Shown here in pieces: positions 62,718 to 64,000 of a stretch of 64,000 nt of DNA. The stretch covers positions 62,001 through 126,000 of the forward strand of contig WLID01000002.1 of NCBI GenBank assembly GCA_009702325.1, written 5' to 3'. The notes under the pieces are model-generated. The model worked only from the letters and a program-made list of their open reading frames with translations. It had not been told where the DNA came from and did no database searches. Position 1 is the first letter of the stretch. Every line of letters begins with the position of its first letter. The position numbers were made by a program, and so were the translations under genes. Source of the stretch: Actinomycetota bacterium (GTDB taxonomy: Bacteria; Actinomycetota; Thermoleophilia; Gaiellales; Gaiellaceae).

Positions 62718-64000
62718 CTAGGAGCCAAAGCCGAAGCGAACGATCGGTTCCTTCGCCGCGCGCACCTCATCGAGACGCGTCACAGGCCGGAAATGCGGCG
62801 CAGTCTTCAGCACCTCCGGATCGTCAGCGGCCTCGCGAGCGATCTCAAGCATCACGTCACAGAACGCGTCGAGCGTCTCCTTCGCCTCACTCTCGGTGGG
62901 CTCAATCATCAGCGCCTCAGGCACAACAAGCGGGAAGTAGACGGTCGGTGGGTGGTAGCCGAAGTCCATCAAGCGCTTCGCGACGTCGGTTGCCGTGATC
63001 CCGTATTCCTTCTTCAGGTTGCGGGCCGACAAGACGAACTCGTGCATGCAGAGCCGGTCGTACGGCAGGTCATACGCCCCTTGCAACCGCACACGCATGT
63101 AGTTCGCGTTCAGCACGGCGACCTCGCTCATCTCTCGCAACGCCGGCCCCCACGCCCGCATGAAGGCATATGACCGCACAAACACGCCAAACGGCCCGGA
63201 ATACCCACGCACACGTCCGATCGACTGCGGCCGATCGTGCTCCAACCGGAACGCCTCACCGTCACGAACAACGGTCGGTGCCGGCAGAAACGGTTCGAGA
63301 ATGTCGCGCACCGCGATTGGGCCACCACCCGGGCCGCCACCGCCATGCGGCTGCGAGAACGTCTTGTGCAAGTTGATGTGCACCACATCGAATCCCATGT
63401 CGCCCGGACGTGAGATGCCGACGACGGCGTTCAAGTTCGCGCCGTCGTAGTACATGAGCGCGCCGACGGCCCGGAAGATCTCGCGGATCTCGGAGATGTT
63501 CTCGTCAAACAGACCGAGCGTCGACGGGTTTGTGAGCATCAGCCCGGCCGTGTTCTCATCGACCTTGCCGCGGAGATCCTCGATGTCGATGTTGCCGCGG
63601 GCATCGGTCTTCACCGGCGTCAGCTCAAACCCGGTCATCGCGACGCTCGCAGGGTTCGTGCCGTGCGCCGTGTCGGGAATCACGATCTTCCGCCGCTGCG
63701 CCCCCTCACCCTTCGACTCGAAGTACGCCTTCATCACAAGCAGTCCGGTGAGCTCGCCCTGGCTGCCCGCTGCCGGCTGCAGGCTCACTGCGTCGAGGCC
63801 GGTGACAGCCCGCAGGATCTCCTGGAGGTTCCACTCGAGTTCAAGCGCCCCCTGCACCGATTCGTCCTCAGCCAGCGGGTGAATGTCGCGAAACCCAGGA
63901 AGGCCAACCAGACGCTCGTTGACGCGCGGGTTGTACTTCATCGTGCAGCTGCCAAGGGGATAGAAGCCCGAATCGATCCCGAAGTTGCGAGTCGAAAGCT
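62718..64000 (-). CDS. gcvPB: Glycine dehydrogenase (decarboxylating) subunit 2, 5' end cut
   Basis: 427 codons visible; the gene continues past the right edge. Translation there gives [20 protein letters not shown], the conserved entry of the GcvPB subunit. Further motifs: [34 protein letters not shown], and the PLP Lys in [18 protein letters not shown]. GcvPA/PB together form the P-protein of the glycine cleavage system, feeding methylene-THF. Two-subunit P-protein is the form seen here. Linked by function to purU and the threonine aldolase. Confidence 0.96.
   Translation of the reverse strand, partial: LSTRNFGIDSGFYPLGSCTMKYNPRVNERLVGLPGFRDIHPLAEDESVQGALELEWNLQEILRAVTGLDAVSLQPAAGSQGELTGLLVMKAYFESKGEGAQRRKIVIPDTAHGTNPASVAMTGFELTPVKTDARGNIDIEDLRGKVDENTAGLMLTNPSTLGLFDENISEIREIFRAVGALMYYDGANLNAVVGISRPGDMGFDVVHINLHKTFSQPHGGGGPGGGPIAVRDILEPFLPAPTVVRDGEAFRLEHDRPQSIGRVRGYSGPFGVFVRSYAFMRAWGPALREMSEVAVLNANYMRVRLQGAYDLPYDRLCMHEFVLSARNLKKEYGITATDVAKRLMDFGYHPPTVYFPLVVPEALMIEPTESEAKETLDAFCDVMLEIAREAADDPEVLKTAPHFRPVTRLDEVRAAKEPIVRFGFGS

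Overview
The window reads as chromosomal DNA of a high-GC actinobacterium, most likely of the Thermoleophilia (Gaiellales/Solirubrobacterales) type. That placement is an inference. It rests on G/C-ending codons, many Actinobacteria-type exported proteins and lipoproteins, an Rpf-like lysozyme-fold protein, the mnmA-DUF948-alaS order, and very frequent leaderless starts, in which a TANNNT -10 box lies 6-7 nt before ATG/GTG with no Shine-Dalgarno. I see no insertion sequence, prophage, CRISPR array or origin. The DNA is densely coding, two tRNA genes are present, and no gene-free stretch is much longer than 300 bases.

Layout. 1-7301 (minus): alaS (5' end only), DUF948, mnmA with an N-terminal extension, a membrane-anchored unknown, a structured segment, then the overlapping run of small membrane protein, MBL hydrolase, hisS and aspS. 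7355-14880: MFS exporter, ftcD (minus), a heterodimeric ABC exporter pair, a membrane protein and an HD phosphohydrolase. 15026-21048: a pore-like TrkA-N protein (+) converges on a minus-strand operon made of a 1013-residue exported repeat protein, a voltage-sensor-like protein with eight extra membrane helices, and a YqhA (UPF0114) protein. 21242-31140: purU, tRNA-Gln, stress-type protein, DEAD-box helicase, histidine kinase/response regulator, orphan solute-binding protein and several exported proteins. 31387-36943: a Cys-repeat surface protein, a pentapeptide lipoprotein, the ilvD-SDR-MBL operon and tRNA-Glu. 37010-51963: an M3-like peptidase, a compact gltX, nfo, HAD/CaCA divergent pair, serine hydrolase, threonine aldolase, atypical redoxin, rlmN, a Tat-exported protein, and PilZ-like plus HDOD proteins. 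52082-64000: typA, two exported proteins, P450, msrB-msrA, an aldo-keto reductase, a TPP riboswitch with a thiamine-precursor ABC transporter, thiamine pyrophosphokinase and gcvPB (cut by the window end).

Themes. Housekeeping translation genes (alaS, aspS, hisS, gltX, typA, rlmN, mnmA, two tRNAs) are interspersed with envelope genes. The thiamine genes at the right end form one pathway: riboswitch-controlled uptake of a pyrimidine-type precursor, with TPP formation by the converging kinase.

The least explained material is: (i) the 15-18 kb membrane cluster, where a voltage-sensor module and a pore-RCK module sit in separate proteins; (ii) the exported protein with fifteen C-x11-C repeats; (iii) a possibly structured segment after aspS. 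All protein and RNA calls come from reading the sequence; no database search was run.
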